Counted from the stretch's first letter, positions 17,465 to 26,065 are shown. The stretch is 28,191 nt of DNA from Phycisphaerales bacterium UBA1926 (GCA_002337215.1 DDFO01000003.1:85451-113641); one strand, 5' to 3'. Notes: a model not told the origin generated them from the sequence alone. A program made the numbers and translations.

Positions 17465-18256
17465 ATGGCGAGCGCGTTCACAACCAGACGGATCGCGGGT
17501 GTCGGCGCCGGGGCGTTCGTGTTCATTCTCTCGCTGGGTGTGCTCGCGGCGGCGGGCGCATTCGTGTGGACGATCGAGGGCACCGACCACGCCGCGTTCG
17601 TCTCGCAGACGAGCCGGGGCGCGCGGGATCCCGATCCGGCGTTCTCACAGAAGGTCCGGCAGATGTACCTTCTGGGGGGCGATCGTGCGGTGATCGAGGC
17701 GTGCCGCGCCCGGCGTGACTCGTGGCCGCACGATCCCGAGGCGTTGATCTATGCCGCGTTCGCGTACGAGCGACTCGCCGAGCAGCCGGGGCTCGAGGCC
17801 TTCCACGCGGGTCTCCGGGCCGATCAGCTCTGGGAGGGTCTGTACCGGAAGGCGAGCGATCCCAATCGGGGATTCATCGGCAGCCGGACGTACATGGAGG
17901 CCTGGGCGCTGATGGGCATGGGTCGGCCCTTGCTCTCGACCGAGACCTTCGGGCGTTACGTCGATCAGATCGAGTGGTCGCTCCAAGGCATGAGCAGCTA
18001 CAACCGCGCGTGTTATCTGGCGATGGCGGGCGACACCGACGGCGCCACGCGGGCGTTTGCGCGGGCCGCGCAGCGCCAGCGGAATCTGCAGCGGGGCTGG
18101 CCCGCCGCCGACCCCGATCTCGAGGCCATCCACGGGACGTTCGAGTTCAGCGTTTGGAACACCTATTACGAGCTCAGGAACGCCGGTGAATGGCGTCGTC
18201 TCCGTTCGAGACGAGAGCGGAACCGGAACGGCCCGATCCTGCTCGAATCGGAATGA
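17465..18256 (+). CDS. Membrane-anchored TPR-like protein of unknown function
   Basis: The 263-residue protein has a single N-terminal transmembrane helix (about residues 11-37, GVGAGAFVFILSLGVLAAAGAFVW) that may act as an uncleaved anchor. The rest is helical with TPR-like features, for example around 70-105 (GDRAVIEACRARRDSWPHDPEALIYAAFAYERLAEQPG) and 175-205 (SSYNRACYLAMAGDTDGATRAFARAAQ). I do not recognise a named family. The gene has its own predicted leaderless promoter and is followed after 61 bp by hldE with another, so operon membership is doubtful. Confidence 0.7.
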   Translation: MASAFTTRRIAGVGAGAFVFILSLGVLAAAGAFVWTIEGTDHAAFVSQTSRGARDPDPAFSQKVRQMYLLGGDRAVIEACRARRDSWPHDPEALIYAAFAYERLAEQPGLEAFHAGLRADQLWEGLYRKASDPNRGFIGSRTYMEAWALMGMGRPLLSTETFGRYVDQIEWSLQGMSSYNRACYLAMAGDTDGATRAFARAAQRQRNLQRGWPAADPDLEAIHGTFEFSVWNTYYELRNAGEWRRLRSRRERNRNGPILLESE

Positions 18257-18305
18257 ACATCAGCGGTGTGCACCGATTCCGCACCGTGAGGGGCGACGAG
18301 GCCTG

Positions 18306-18311
18306 TAGACT
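18306..18311 (+). promoter_or_regulatory. -10-like hexamer of a predicted leaderless promoter for hldE
   Basis: TAGACT ends 6 nt before ATG 18318, and no ribosome binding site lies between. Confidence 0.55.
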
Positions 18312-18317
18312 CGGGGC

Positions 18318-19799
18318 ATGGAACACCTTCTCGAATCGCTCGCCGCTTGGAAGCCGTTCACCGCGCTCGTCGTGGGCGACTTCATGCTTGACCAGCTCCT
18401 CTACGGCGACGCCGAACGCCTGAGCGCCGACGCCCCGGTCCCCGTGCTGGATGTCCGCCGGCACGAGAACCGCGCGGGCGGGGCCGCGAACGTCTGCCTC
18501 GACCTTGTCGCGATGGGCGGCAGCGTCTTCGCGGTGGGCGTGACGGGCGAGGACAACGAGGGTGGCATCCTCCGCAAGGAGCTCGAACGCCGGAAGGTCG
18601 ATCCCTCGGGGCTCGTGATCGATCCGACCCGCCCGACGACGGTCAAGCGGAATCTGGTGGGTCTCGCCCAGGCGAGGCACCCGCAGAAGATGTTCCGCGT
18701 GGATTTTGAGAGCCGGGACCCGCTCTCCGAGGAAGCGGTGGACCGCGTGATCGAGGCCGTGCGCGCGCGGATCGACCAGGTCGATGTCGTCTGCATCGAG
18801 GACTACAAGAAGGGCGTCTGCGGCGAGCGGCTCTGCCAGGCGGTCATCGAGATGTCGAAAGACGCGGGGCTGCCAATCCTCGTCGATCCTGCGCTGATCG
18901 ACGACTACACCAAGTACCGCGGCGCGACGCTGATCACCCCCAACAGGACCGAGGCCGAGCTCGCGACGGGGCTGCGGACTCACCAGGGTGCCGACGCGCA
19001 GCACAACGCGGAGCTGGCGCACGCGATGCTCAGCGGGCTCGATCTCGACGCGGTGGTGCTGACGCTCGACCGGCACGGGGCGCTGTTGCTCGAGCGGGGC
19101 GCGGACAGCGCCGTCGCGATCCCCACGATCGCGCGGGACGTCTACGACGTGACGGGTGCGGGGGACATGATGCTTGCCGGGCTCGCCGCGGCGATCGCCA
19201 ACGGGCTCGATCTCGCGGGCGCGACGCGGTTCGCGAACGCGGCCGCGGGGATCGAGGTCGAGGTGTTCGGCGTCGTGCCGATCCCCTTCGAGCGGATCCA
19301 CGCCGAGCTGCTCCGCCACGCCGGGGGGGGGAGCACGCTCCGCACGCTCGATCAGGCGCTCGTCGAGATCGCCGCGATGCGGTCGAGCGGGAACCGCATC
19401 GTCTTTACGAACGGGTGCTTCGATGTGCTGCACGCGGGGCATGTACAGATGCTCCAGCAGGCGGCCGACCAGGGCGATTACCTCGTCGTCGCGATCAACA
19501 GCGATGAATCCGTCAGGCGACTCAAGGGCGACGACCGGCCGGTCAATCGTCTCAACGACCGCGCGACGGTGCTCGGTGCACTCCGATCCGTGGACGCCGT
19601 CGTCAGCTTCGGGGAAGACACCCCCGAACGCCTGCTGGGCGTCATCAAGCCGGATGTGCTGGTGAAGGGCGGAGACTACACCGCCGACCAGGTCGTGGGC
19701 CGGGAGATCGTCGAGGCGTACGGCGGTGAGATCGTCGTCGTCGGGCACCTCCAGGGCAAGAGCACGACCGAGTTCCTCGAACGGGTCCGCCAACCGTGA
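18318..19799 (+). CDS. hldE: Bifunctional heptose-7-phosphate kinase / ADP-heptose synthase HldE
   Basis: The 493-residue two-domain enzyme makes ADP-heptose precursor for the LPS inner core. The N-terminal ribokinase-fold kinase (about 1-315) shows VVGDFMLDQ, the GGAANV sugar-binding motif and DVTGAGD (277-283, catalytic Asp283). The C-terminal cytidylyltransferase-fold domain (about 345-493) shows FTNGCFDVLHAGH, with the HxGH site at 372-375, and KPDVLVKGGDYT. Domain order and length are as in the classic fused enzyme. Together with the LptE-like gene it supports heptose-containing LPS. Its TGA overlaps the GTG start of the ASCH gene, so the two are translationally coupled. Confidence 0.95.
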   Translation: MEHLLESLAAWKPFTALVVGDFMLDQLLYGDAERLSADAPVPVLDVRRHENRAGGAANVCLDLVAMGGSVFAVGVTGEDNEGGILRKELERRKVDPSGLVIDPTRPTTVKRNLVGLAQARHPQKMFRVDFESRDPLSEEAVDRVIEAVRARIDQVDVVCIEDYKKGVCGERLCQAVIEMSKDAGLPILVDPALIDDYTKYRGATLITPNRTEAELATGLRTHQGADAQHNAELAHAMLSGLDLDAVVLTLDRHGALLLERGADSAVAIPTIARDVYDVTGAGDMMLAGLAAAIANGLDLAGATRFANAAAGIEVEVFGVVPIPFERIHAELLRHAGGGSTLRTLDQALVEIAAMRSSGNRIVFTNGCFDVLHAGHVQMLQQAADQGDYLVVAINSDESVRRLKGDDRPVNRLNDRATVLGALRSVDAVVSFGEDTPERLLGVIKPDVLVKGGDYTADQVVGREIVEAYGGEIVVVGHLQGKSTTEFLERVRQP

Positions 19800-20311
19800 A
19801 TCCAGCAGAGTCCGATGACCGGTTCCACGAGTCTCTCCCGGCTCATCTCGCGATCATCCGCCGCCGGTTCCTGCGGATGATTCTCGATGGGACGAAGACC
19901 GCCGAGGCCAGGCTGGGCAAGACCCGCAGGCTCCCCTACACGGGCCTCGAGGCGGGGCACGCGGTCTATCTCAAACCCCCGGGGGGCGATCTCGTCGCGC
20001 GGGCGACCGCGGCCCGGGTGCACCGCTTCGAGCTCGAAGGCCCCGCCGATGTTCGACGGATCCGGGAAGAGTTCGGCCCCATGCTCGGTGAGGGCGCCGG
20101 GCCGGACAACGGGCCGTACAACGGGCCGTACAACGGGACCGACACCGGGACCGACACAGAGGCCGCGGCGGACGCGTACTGGGCCTCAAAGGCGGACGCC
20201 CGCTACGCAACGATCATCGAACTGTCGGCGGTGACACGCATCGAACGTGCCCCCGCGTGGTACAAGCCCGCCAGCAACCGCTCGGCGTGGCGGCTGCTCG
20301 GCGCGGGGTAG
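19796..20311 (+). CDS. ASCH domain-like small protein
   Basis: The 171-residue protein starts with GTG 19796 inside the hldE stop codon (4-nt overlap). The ASCH-like signature is LRMILDGTKTAEARLG (27-41), followed by GHAVYLKPPGGDLVARATAARVHRFE, the beta-barrel core seen in RNA-binding ASCH/PUA-like proteins. ASCH proteins are proposed to bind RNA or act on modified nucleosides; no specific activity can be claimed. A low-complexity insert GPDNGPYNGPYNGTDTGTDT (about residues 102-121) is encoded by five 12-bp repeats. The coupling to hldE has no obvious functional reason. Confidence 0.65.
   Translation: MNPAESDDRFHESLPAHLAIIRRRFLRMILDGTKTAEARLGKTRRLPYTGLEAGHAVYLKPPGGDLVARATAARVHRFELEGPADVRRIREEFGPMLGEGAGPDNGPYNGPYNGTDTGTDTEAAADAYWASKADARYATIIELSAVTRIERAPAWYKPASNRSAWRLLGAG
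20101..20160 (+). repeat. In-frame 12-bp tandem repeat (five units)
   Basis: Five consecutive 12-bp units fill this stretch. Units 2 and 3 are identical; units 1, 4 and 5 are diverged. They keep frame and encode G-P-D/Y-N and G-T-D-T tetrapeptides inside the ASCH-like protein. Copy number is likely variable between strains. Confidence 0.85.
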
Positions 20312-20325
20312 GCCGACCGGTCGGC
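20312..20325. promoter_or_regulatory. Perfect 14-bp palindrome between the ASCH gene and mutL
   Basis: GCCGACC/GGTCGGC forms an uninterrupted palindrome. It begins right after the ASCH stop codon and lies 29 bp before the -10-like box of mutL. It has no loop and no T-run, so an operator is as likely as a terminator. Confidence 0.35.
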
Positions 20326-20354
20326 ATCGCCGGTTCTGCGCCCTCCCCGGGGCG

Positions 20355-20360
20355 TAGACT
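20355..20360 (+). promoter_or_regulatory. -10-like hexamer of a predicted leaderless promoter for mutL
   Basis: TAGACT ends 6 nt before GTG 20367, without a ribosome binding site. Confidence 0.55.
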
Positions 20361-20366
20361 GCCCGC

Positions 20367-22268
20367 GTGCCGACACCGCCCTCCCAACTCGAGTCCCGGG
20401 CGACGATCCGCAAGCTCCCCGCGTTGCTGGTCAACCAGATCGCCGCGGGTGAGGTCATCGAACGCCCGGCCTCGATCGTCAAGGAACTCGTCGAGAACGC
20501 GATCGACGCGGGCGCGGGGCGCATCCGCGTCGAGTTGGAAGCGGGCGGCATCGAACTCGTCCGTGTCACCGACGACGGGCGCGGTGTGGGCCGGGAACAG
20601 CTCCCCCTCGCTCTCGAGCCCCACGCGACCAGCAAAATCTGGGTCCCCGAGGATCTCGACCGCATCGGCACGCTCGGCTTCCGGGGCGAGGCCCTGGCGT
20701 CCATCGCCTCGGTCGCGAGGCTCTCGATCCGCTCGCGCACCGCAGACGAAGACTCGGCCTGGGTGATCGAGGGCGCGGACGGCGAGATCGGCGAGGTCAA
20801 GCCCGCGGCGGGCCCGCCCGGAACGGTCATCAGCGCGCGCACGCTCTTCTACAACACGCCCGCCCGGCGCAAGTTCCTGCGCACGCCGCAGACCGAGAAG
20901 ACCCGCTGCGTCGAGTGGATCCGCGATCTGGCATTGGCCCACCCATCGATCGCGTTCGAGGTCGTGACAGACGGCAAGACGACGATCGATCTCCCCCCCG
21001 ACCAGTCGCCCCGCGCGCGGATCCTGGCGGTGCTGGGCCGCGAGCACGAGGGCGAGATGCTCGAGGTCAGCGTCGACCGGTTCGACGACAGCCGGGGCGT
21101 GCTGATCTGGGGGCTCGTCGGCATGCCCGCGATCGCGAGGCCGACGGCGAAGGCGCAGCACGTTTTCCTCAATGGGCGGCTGATCCGCGACCGGACCGTC
21201 CAGCACGCGATCAAGGAGGCGTACCGTGGGCTCATCGAGCCCGGACGGCACCCGACGGCGGTGCTGGTGATCGAGATGAGCCCCGACGCGGTCGATGTAA
21301 ACGTCCACCCCGCGAAGCTGGAGGTCCGGTTCCGCGACCAGTCGATGGTGCACAGCGCCATCCTCAGGGGCGTCCGCGACGCGCTGCGGCGGGCGGACCT
21401 GACGCCGCAGGCGCCGCCCACCCGGATCGAGTTCGGTCCCGGAGATGTCGATGCACGGGCGCAGGACTTCGCCGATCAGGTGCGCGCGATGCGTGCCCAG
21501 GCGGAGGCGGCGGCCCGGGCGCAGGGCGGCGGGAGCATCCCCAGCGTGGAGGCGATCCGCGAGGCGATGCAGCAGGCGTCGCCGGGCGATCTTGAAAGCG
21601 GCTTCTTCGCGGGCGGTCCGATGCCAGGGTTTGCTCCGACCGGGTTGAACACGGCCGAGCCCGCGGGCTGGTCATCGCCCAAGCCCGCCGAGCGGGTGCT
21701 CCAGGTGCACAGGTCGTATCTGGTCACCGAGGACGAGCGGGGGATCGTGATCATCGACCAGCACGCGCTGCACGAGCGGGTGATGTTCGAGAAGCTGCTC
21801 GATCGGCTCAACAAGGGCAACGGTGTGCTGGAGAGCCAGGGGATGCTGACGCCGATTGTCGTCGACGCGGAGCCCAGGCAGGTCGACGCGCTCGCGGATC
21901 TCAAGCCGCTGTTCGATCGCCTCGGCATCGAGGCCGAGGCGTTGAGCCCCCGGTCCGTCGGCGTGCGCGCGTTCCCGACCCTGCTCATCGAGCGCGGCGT
22001 CGACCCCGGCGCGTTCATGGCGGACCTGCTCCAGCGGCACGAGCGTGAGGGCTTCGTGCCCGGCGACGAGGCGGCACTCCATGAAGTTCTCGACATGATG
22101 GCGTGCAAGGCGGCCGTCAAGGCGGGCGATCGGCTCAGCGAGGGCGAGCTCGACGAACTGATGAGCCTGCGCGAGTCGGTCGAGCGGTCGGCGAGTTGCC
22201 CGCACGGGAGGCCGACCACGGTGCGTCTGTCGATCGAGCAGCTCGAGAAGCTGTTCCACAGACGATGA
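20367..22268 (+). CDS. mutL: DNA mismatch repair endonuclease MutL
   Basis: The 633-residue protein couples MutS mismatch recognition to strand incision. The N-terminal GHKL ATPase shows NQIAAGEVIERPASIVKELVENAIDAGA (23-50), VTDDGRGVG, GFRGEAL and the LFYNTPARRKFL loop. A linker (about 355-430) is rich in Ala and Gln. The C-terminal domain has the nicking-endonuclease metal site: DQHALHERVMFE (464-475, matching DQHA-x2-E-x4-E), ACK (579-581), CPHGRP (611-616) and FHR near the end. This predicts methylation-independent mismatch repair as in Bacillus and eukaryotes, not the E. coli MutH system. The start is GTG 20367, six bases after TAGACT. Confidence 0.95.
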   Translation: MPTPPSQLESRATIRKLPALLVNQIAAGEVIERPASIVKELVENAIDAGAGRIRVELEAGGIELVRVTDDGRGVGREQLPLALEPHATSKIWVPEDLDRIGTLGFRGEALASIASVARLSIRSRTADEDSAWVIEGADGEIGEVKPAAGPPGTVISARTLFYNTPARRKFLRTPQTEKTRCVEWIRDLALAHPSIAFEVVTDGKTTIDLPPDQSPRARILAVLGREHEGEMLEVSVDRFDDSRGVLIWGLVGMPAIARPTAKAQHVFLNGRLIRDRTVQHAIKEAYRGLIEPGRHPTAVLVIEMSPDAVDVNVHPAKLEVRFRDQSMVHSAILRGVRDALRRADLTPQAPPTRIEFGPGDVDARAQDFADQVRAMRAQAEAAARAQGGGSIPSVEAIREAMQQASPGDLESGFFAGGPMPGFAPTGLNTAEPAGWSSPKPAERVLQVHRSYLVTEDERGIVIIDQHALHERVMFEKLLDRLNKGNGVLESQGMLTPIVVDAEPRQVDALADLKPLFDRLGIEAEALSPRSVGVRAFPTLLIERGVDPGAFMADLLQRHEREGFVPGDEAALHEVLDMMACKAAVKAGDRLSEGELDELMSLRESVERSASCPHGRPTTVRLSIEQLEKLFHRR

Positions 22269-22349
22269 GACTCGGTTTCCCTGCTTTTCTCGGACGCTCG
22301 CGGGTGTTTGTACGCGGGGTTCTGATGCGTGCGGGGCTGGCAATCGCCC

Positions 22350-22355
22350 TAGGAT
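22350..22355 (+). promoter_or_regulatory. -10-like hexamer of a predicted leaderless promoter for the GT2/GT87 pair
   Basis: TAGGAT ends 6 nt before TTG 22362. If the start is instead ATG 22386, this promoter would give a leader of about 24 nt. Confidence 0.4.
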
Positions 22356-22361
22356 CGTCTC

Positions 22362-23264
22362 TTGCACGACGCGACGAACCAAGAAATGGGATCGGGGGTC
22401 GGGGCAACGCCGACGGTGTCGGTGGTGATCCCGATGTTCAACGAGGCCGAGCGGATCGAGGCGACGCTGCGCGACGCGGTCGCGACGCTGGATTCGTGGC
22501 CCGCGCCCAGCGAGATCGTCGCGATCGATGACGGGTCGACCGACGGGTGCGGCGACGCGGTGCGCAGGATCGCGGGTGAGCTGGCCGACGCTGGCTCGCG
22601 GACGGCGACGCGGGTGCGGGTCGAGACCATGCCCCGCAATCGCGGCAAGGGCGCGGCGGTCCGGCGCGGGCTCGAGGTCTCTCGCGGTGCGTGGGTGCTG
22701 ATGATGGACGCGGACAACTCGGCCCGGATCGAAGAGCTGCCCAAGCTCGCGGCGGCGGCGAACCGGTCGCGGGCGGCGCTCGCGGTGGGGTCGCGGAATG
22801 TGCCGACGAGCGATGTGAAAGCCGACCCGCGCCGGAAGCTCAGCGGGATGGTCTTCCGCGCGGTGCTGGGCACGCTCGGGGTCGCGTTCGTGCGCGACAC
22901 GCAGTGCGGCTTCAAGCTCTATCGCCGGGACGCGGCGGACCTGTGCGCGCGTCTGGGCACCGAGGATGGGTTCGCGTTCGACATCGAGCACATCGGCCTG
23001 TGCGAGCGCACGCGGCTGGGCGTCGTCGAGGTCGGAATCCGCTGGGTCCACAAGGACGGCGGTTCGATCAGCGTTGTGCGCGACGGGCTGCGGATGATCG
23101 CCCAGGCGTGGCGGATCCGCGGCCGGCTCGCGAAGGTGGATCCGTCCGCGGCGGGCGAGCCCGCCGCGTCGGTGCTTGAACTGAAGCCGACGCCGACACC
23201 GATCTCGAGCCACGCGGTGCGGGATGTGGACGCGCACTCGGCGGCACCGGGCGGTGTGGGATGA
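22362..23264 (+). CDS. Family 2 glycosyltransferase (polyprenyl-phosphate sugar synthase type)
   Basis: The 300-residue cytosolic GT-A enzyme resembles dolichyl-phosphate glucosyl/mannosyl synthases. It shows VSVVIPMFNEAERI, AIDDGSTDG, RNRGKGAAVRRGL, the metal-binding MMDADNS and DTQCGFKLYRRDAA. These carry a sugar from a nucleotide donor onto a lipid phosphate. The C-terminal 50 residues are Pro/Ala-rich and unconserved. The stop overlaps the ATG of the next gene (ATGA), a GT87-type membrane transferase that would use a lipid-phosphate sugar. The start is uncertain: TTG 22362 fits the -10 spacing, while ATG 22386 gives a 292-residue protein with the whole domain. No ribosome binding site is visible for either. 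Confidence 0.88.
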   Translation: MHDATNQEMGSGVGATPTVSVVIPMFNEAERIEATLRDAVATLDSWPAPSEIVAIDDGSTDGCGDAVRRIAGELADAGSRTATRVRVETMPRNRGKGAAVRRGLEVSRGAWVLMMDADNSARIEELPKLAAAANRSRAALAVGSRNVPTSDVKADPRRKLSGMVFRAVLGTLGVAFVRDTQCGFKLYRRDAADLCARLGTEDGFAFDIEHIGLCERTRLGVVEVGIRWVHKDGGSISVVRDGLRMIAQAWRIRGRLAKVDPSAAGEPAASVLELKPTPTPISSHAVRDVDAHSAAPGGVG

Positions 23265-24643
23265 CGCCGCCGAAAGAAACAGATGGTGCGCCAGCATCTG
23301 GGGCGCTCTCCCCGGGCGCAGCCCGGAAGGACGTCCGGACCGCTCGCCTGTACTGGGCGATCAACGCGTGCGTCGTCGGGGTGTTCACGTTCCTCACCGG
23401 GTCACGGTTCTTCCGCGGCGCCGGGTTCGGCGATTTTCACGTCTTCCACGACGCGTTTCGCGCTGTCCTGGCGGGAGAGGACATCTACCAGAGCGGTGTC
23501 GGCGGGTACATCTATCCGCCGCTGTTCGCGGTGGTGTTCGCCCCGCTCGGCCTGCTGAGCATGGAGCACGCGGGCACGGTTTACACGGCGCTCAACGGGA
23601 TCACGGCGCTCGTCTGCCTCTGGCTCGCCGCCGACGAAGCGGCACGCCGGTTCTCCGTCCCGCGGGAGCGGGCGATCGTGCCCGCGGTCATGCTGCTGAC
23701 GCTCGCGGTGTTCGGCGACAAGCTGCGGATCGAGTTGCAGGGTGGGCAGACCGATCTGTGGATCCTGCTGTGCGTGCTCCTGTCGCTCCGCTGGATCGGG
23801 ACGCGTCCGCTGCTTGCGGGCTTCATGCTCGGCCTCGCCGGCAACCTGAAGTATCAGACGTTCATCATGCTGCCGTACCTGCTGATCCGCGGGCGGTGGC
23901 GTGCGCTCGGGTCGTGCCTCGTCTCGATGGCGGGCCTCGCGCTCTCGTCGGCGGTCGTCTTCGGCTGGTCGCGGAACCTCGGCTATCTCGAACGAGCGTT
24001 CGGCGGCATGCTGCGGATGGTCGGTCTCGAAACGGACGGGCCGGCCGCGAACATCACGACGATTTCGTGGATCCGCAGCATCAGCGTGCCGAGTGTCGCG
24101 GCGCGCGTGCAGGAGTGGGCGGGGTGGCCCGTGTGGACGCTCGTCGCGATGACGGGCATCGCCGCCGGGCTGTGCCTGTGCGGGGTGCTCTGGCTCTACC
24201 GGCGTCACGGGCAGTCGGCGATCGTCGGACGCTCCGGCAAGGCCGACGACGCGACGGAACGGGGGCGGGCGCTCGTGATGCTCGAGTGGACGGGCCTGCT
24301 GGTCGCGGCCTGCGTGTTCGGGCCTCAGACCAACCCAAGGCACATGCTGCTGATGATGTCGGTTGTCTCGATCGCGGCGGTCCTCACGCTCGCGAGGCGT
24401 CCGCAGGGCCTGATCGATTCGGGCATCCGGATCGCGCGGTGGCCCGCGCTCGTCGCGAGCGTGCTGCTCCTGCTCGCCTTCGTGCTGCCCCCCGGGTCGT
24501 CATCGACCGAGCACCTCGTCGAGGCGTGGCGATGGATCGGCGGCGTATCGATCGCCACGTTCGTGCTGCTCTTCGTGGTCGTCTCGGGCTCGCTGCGCTG
24601 GGTCTCCGGGCTGCGTGCCGAACCCGGCGGACACGCCCGGTAG
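23261..24643 (+). CDS. GT87/DUF2029 family polytopic glycosyltransferase
   Basis: The 460-residue membrane protein has about ten hydrophobic helices. Signature segments are GDFHVFHDAFRAVLAGEDIYQ (the first extracytoplasmic loop with catalytic-type Asp), YIYPPLFAVVFAPLG, GQTDLWILLCVLLSLRW, GNLKYQTFIMLPYLLIRGRWRAL and NPRHMLLMM. These fit the GT-C mannosyltransferases that use polyprenol-phosphate-mannose outside the membrane. It overlaps the GT2 gene by 4 nt (ATGA), so the pair probably makes and uses one lipid-linked sugar. The acceptor is unknown. The gene ends 5 bp from the stop of the convergent pgk, leaving no room for separate terminators. Confidence 0.85.
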   Translation: MTPPKETDGAPASGALSPGAARKDVRTARLYWAINACVVGVFTFLTGSRFFRGAGFGDFHVFHDAFRAVLAGEDIYQSGVGGYIYPPLFAVVFAPLGLLSMEHAGTVYTALNGITALVCLWLAADEAARRFSVPRERAIVPAVMLLTLAVFGDKLRIELQGGQTDLWILLCVLLSLRWIGTRPLLAGFMLGLAGNLKYQTFIMLPYLLIRGRWRALGSCLVSMAGLALSSAVVFGWSRNLGYLERAFGGMLRMVGLETDGPAANITTISWIRSISVPSVAARVQEWAGWPVWTLVAMTGIAAGLCLCGVLWLYRRHGQSAIVGRSGKADDATERGRALVMLEWTGLLVAACVFGPQTNPRHMLLMMSVVSIAAVLTLARRPQGLIDSGIRIARWPALVASVLLLLAFVLPPGSSSTEHLVEAWRWIGGVSIATFVLLFVVVSGSLRWVSGLRAEPGGHAR

Positions 24644-24648
24644 ACAGA

Positions 24649-25854
24649 TCACGCGTCGTCGAGCGCGTCCACGGCGGCGAACGTCTTGCCCTCGAGCATC
24701 GCGAGGCTCGCGCCGCCTCCGGTGGAGACGTGGCTGAGTTTTTCGGCGGCGCCGAACCGCTCCGCGGCCGCGGCCGAGTCGCCCCCGCCCACGATCGTGA
24801 CGGCGCCCTCGCCGGTCGCCTCGACCATCGCGTTGGCGATCATCTTGGTGCCGACACGGAAGGGCGACCACTCGAACACGCCCATCGGTCCGTTCCAGAC
24901 GATGGTCTTCGCTTCACGGATCACGCTCGCGTAGTGGGCCTGGGTCTTCGGGCCGATATCGAGGCCCATGTACCCGTCCTTGATGTGATCGACGAAGACC
25001 TCGATGTCGCCGATCTTCTCGTCGAAGTGGGTCGAGCAGATATGGTCGGTCGGCAGGTGCACCTCGACATGGTGGTTGGCGGCGTGGTCGATCATCTTCT
25101 TCGCCGCGGCGACCTGGTCCTCTTCGACCCGGCTGTCGCCTATGTTGTGCCCGAGCGCCTTGACGAACGTGTACGCCATCGCGCCGCCGATCAGGATGTG
25201 GTCGGCCGTCTTCATCAGGTTGGTGATCGCGGGAAGCTTGTCGCTGACCTTCGCGCCGCCCAGGATGACAACGAAGGGTCGGGCGGGTTCGCTCAGCTTC
25301 TCGTCGAGGTACTTGATTTCTTTCTCAACAAGGAAACCCACGGCCTTCGGCTTGCCGCTCATCCCGTTGGGAACCGCGAGCATGCTCGCGTCCTCGCGGT
25401 GGCAGGTGCCGAACGCGTCGTTGACGTACGCGCCGCCCAGCTTGGCGATCTTGCCGGCGAACTCGGGATCGCCCTTCTTCTCGGCCTTGTGGAACCGGAG
25501 GTTCTCGAGAACGAGGACGTCCCCGTCGCCCATCGCGTTGACGGCGGCGGCGGCCGCGTCATCGGTGCAGTCGTTACTCGGGAAGGCAATGGGCTTGTTG
25601 AGCAGTTCGCCCAGACGCTCGGCGACGGGCTTGAGGCTCAGCGCCGCCTCGTAGCCGGCGCCCTCCGGGCGCCCGAGGTGGCTCATGCAGACCGCCCGGC
25701 CGCCTCGTTCGATGACGTTCTTGATCGTCGGCAACGCCGCGCGGATTCGGCGGTCATCGGTGATCGCCCCGTCCTTGAGCGGCACGTTGAAATCGACACG
25801 GATGAGGACCCGCTTGCCCGAGACTTCGACGCTTGCCACGCTCTTCTTCGCCAT
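24649..25854 (-). CDS. pgk: Phosphoglycerate kinase
   Basis: Pgk transfers phosphate between 1,3-bisphosphoglycerate and ADP in glycolysis and gluconeogenesis. The 401-residue protein is full length and two-domain. It shows RVDFNVPLKDG (substrate site), SHLGRPEG, YVNDAFGTCHREDASM, GGAKVSDKLP, NGPMGVFEWSPFRVGT and the nucleotide-binding GGGDSAAAAERFG. ATG 25854 is preceded by AGGGGAT about 10 nt upstream; a longer frame upstream lacks conserved sequence. TACCAT at 25942-25947 (minus strand) is a candidate -10 giving a leader of about 80 nt. The gene lies downstream of the atp terminator and is probably transcribed alone. Confidence 0.96.
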   Translation of the reverse strand: MAKKSVASVEVSGKRVLIRVDFNVPLKDGAITDDRRIRAALPTIKNVIERGGRAVCMSHLGRPEGAGYEAALSLKPVAERLGELLNKPIAFPSNDCTDDAAAAAVNAMGDGDVLVLENLRFHKAEKKGDPEFAGKIAKLGGAYVNDAFGTCHREDASMLAVPNGMSGKPKAVGFLVEKEIKYLDEKLSEPARPFVVILGGAKVSDKLPAITNLMKTADHILIGGAMAYTFVKALGHNIGDSRVEEDQVAAAKKMIDHAANHHVEVHLPTDHICSTHFDEKIGDIEVFVDHIKDGYMGLDIGPKTQAHYASVIREAKTIVWNGPMGVFEWSPFRVGTKMIANAMVEATGEGAVTIVGGGDSAAAAERFGAAEKLSHVSTGGGASLAMLEGKTFAAVDALDDA

Positions 25855-26007
25855 CGTTTCGATCCCCTGGTTTGATCCGTGCTCGTCGAATGATGCCCGG
25901 ACGGATTCGGACGCCCTGCCGGGCGGATTCTGCGTTGTGCAATGGTAGACCGCCGATTGCCCGGGTTGCGGGAGTGCGCGCCGTCCGAGTCGCCGGCTTC
26001 CCGCATG

Positions 26008-26034
26008 AAAAAACCGCGTGTGCGGCACGCGGTT
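26008..26034 (-). terminator. Intrinsic terminator closing the atpBEFH transcript
   Basis: A 9-bp stem, 26026-26034 with 26012-26020, has a 5-nt loop. On the minus strand it runs into six Ts (26008-26013). It lies about 30 bp past the atpH stop and belongs to a different sequence type from the GNRA-loop module. It shows that no atpA follows in this operon. Confidence 0.9.
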
Positions 26035-26065
26035 CTCGGTGGATTCAGGGTTGGGTGGCAGGGGC

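Noticed and set aside
15866..24660. Shared sequence AGATCACGCGTC at the 3' ends of hisS and pgk
   Set aside because: Both genes end in Asp-Ala-stop with similar codons. The match is short and does not extend into structure.
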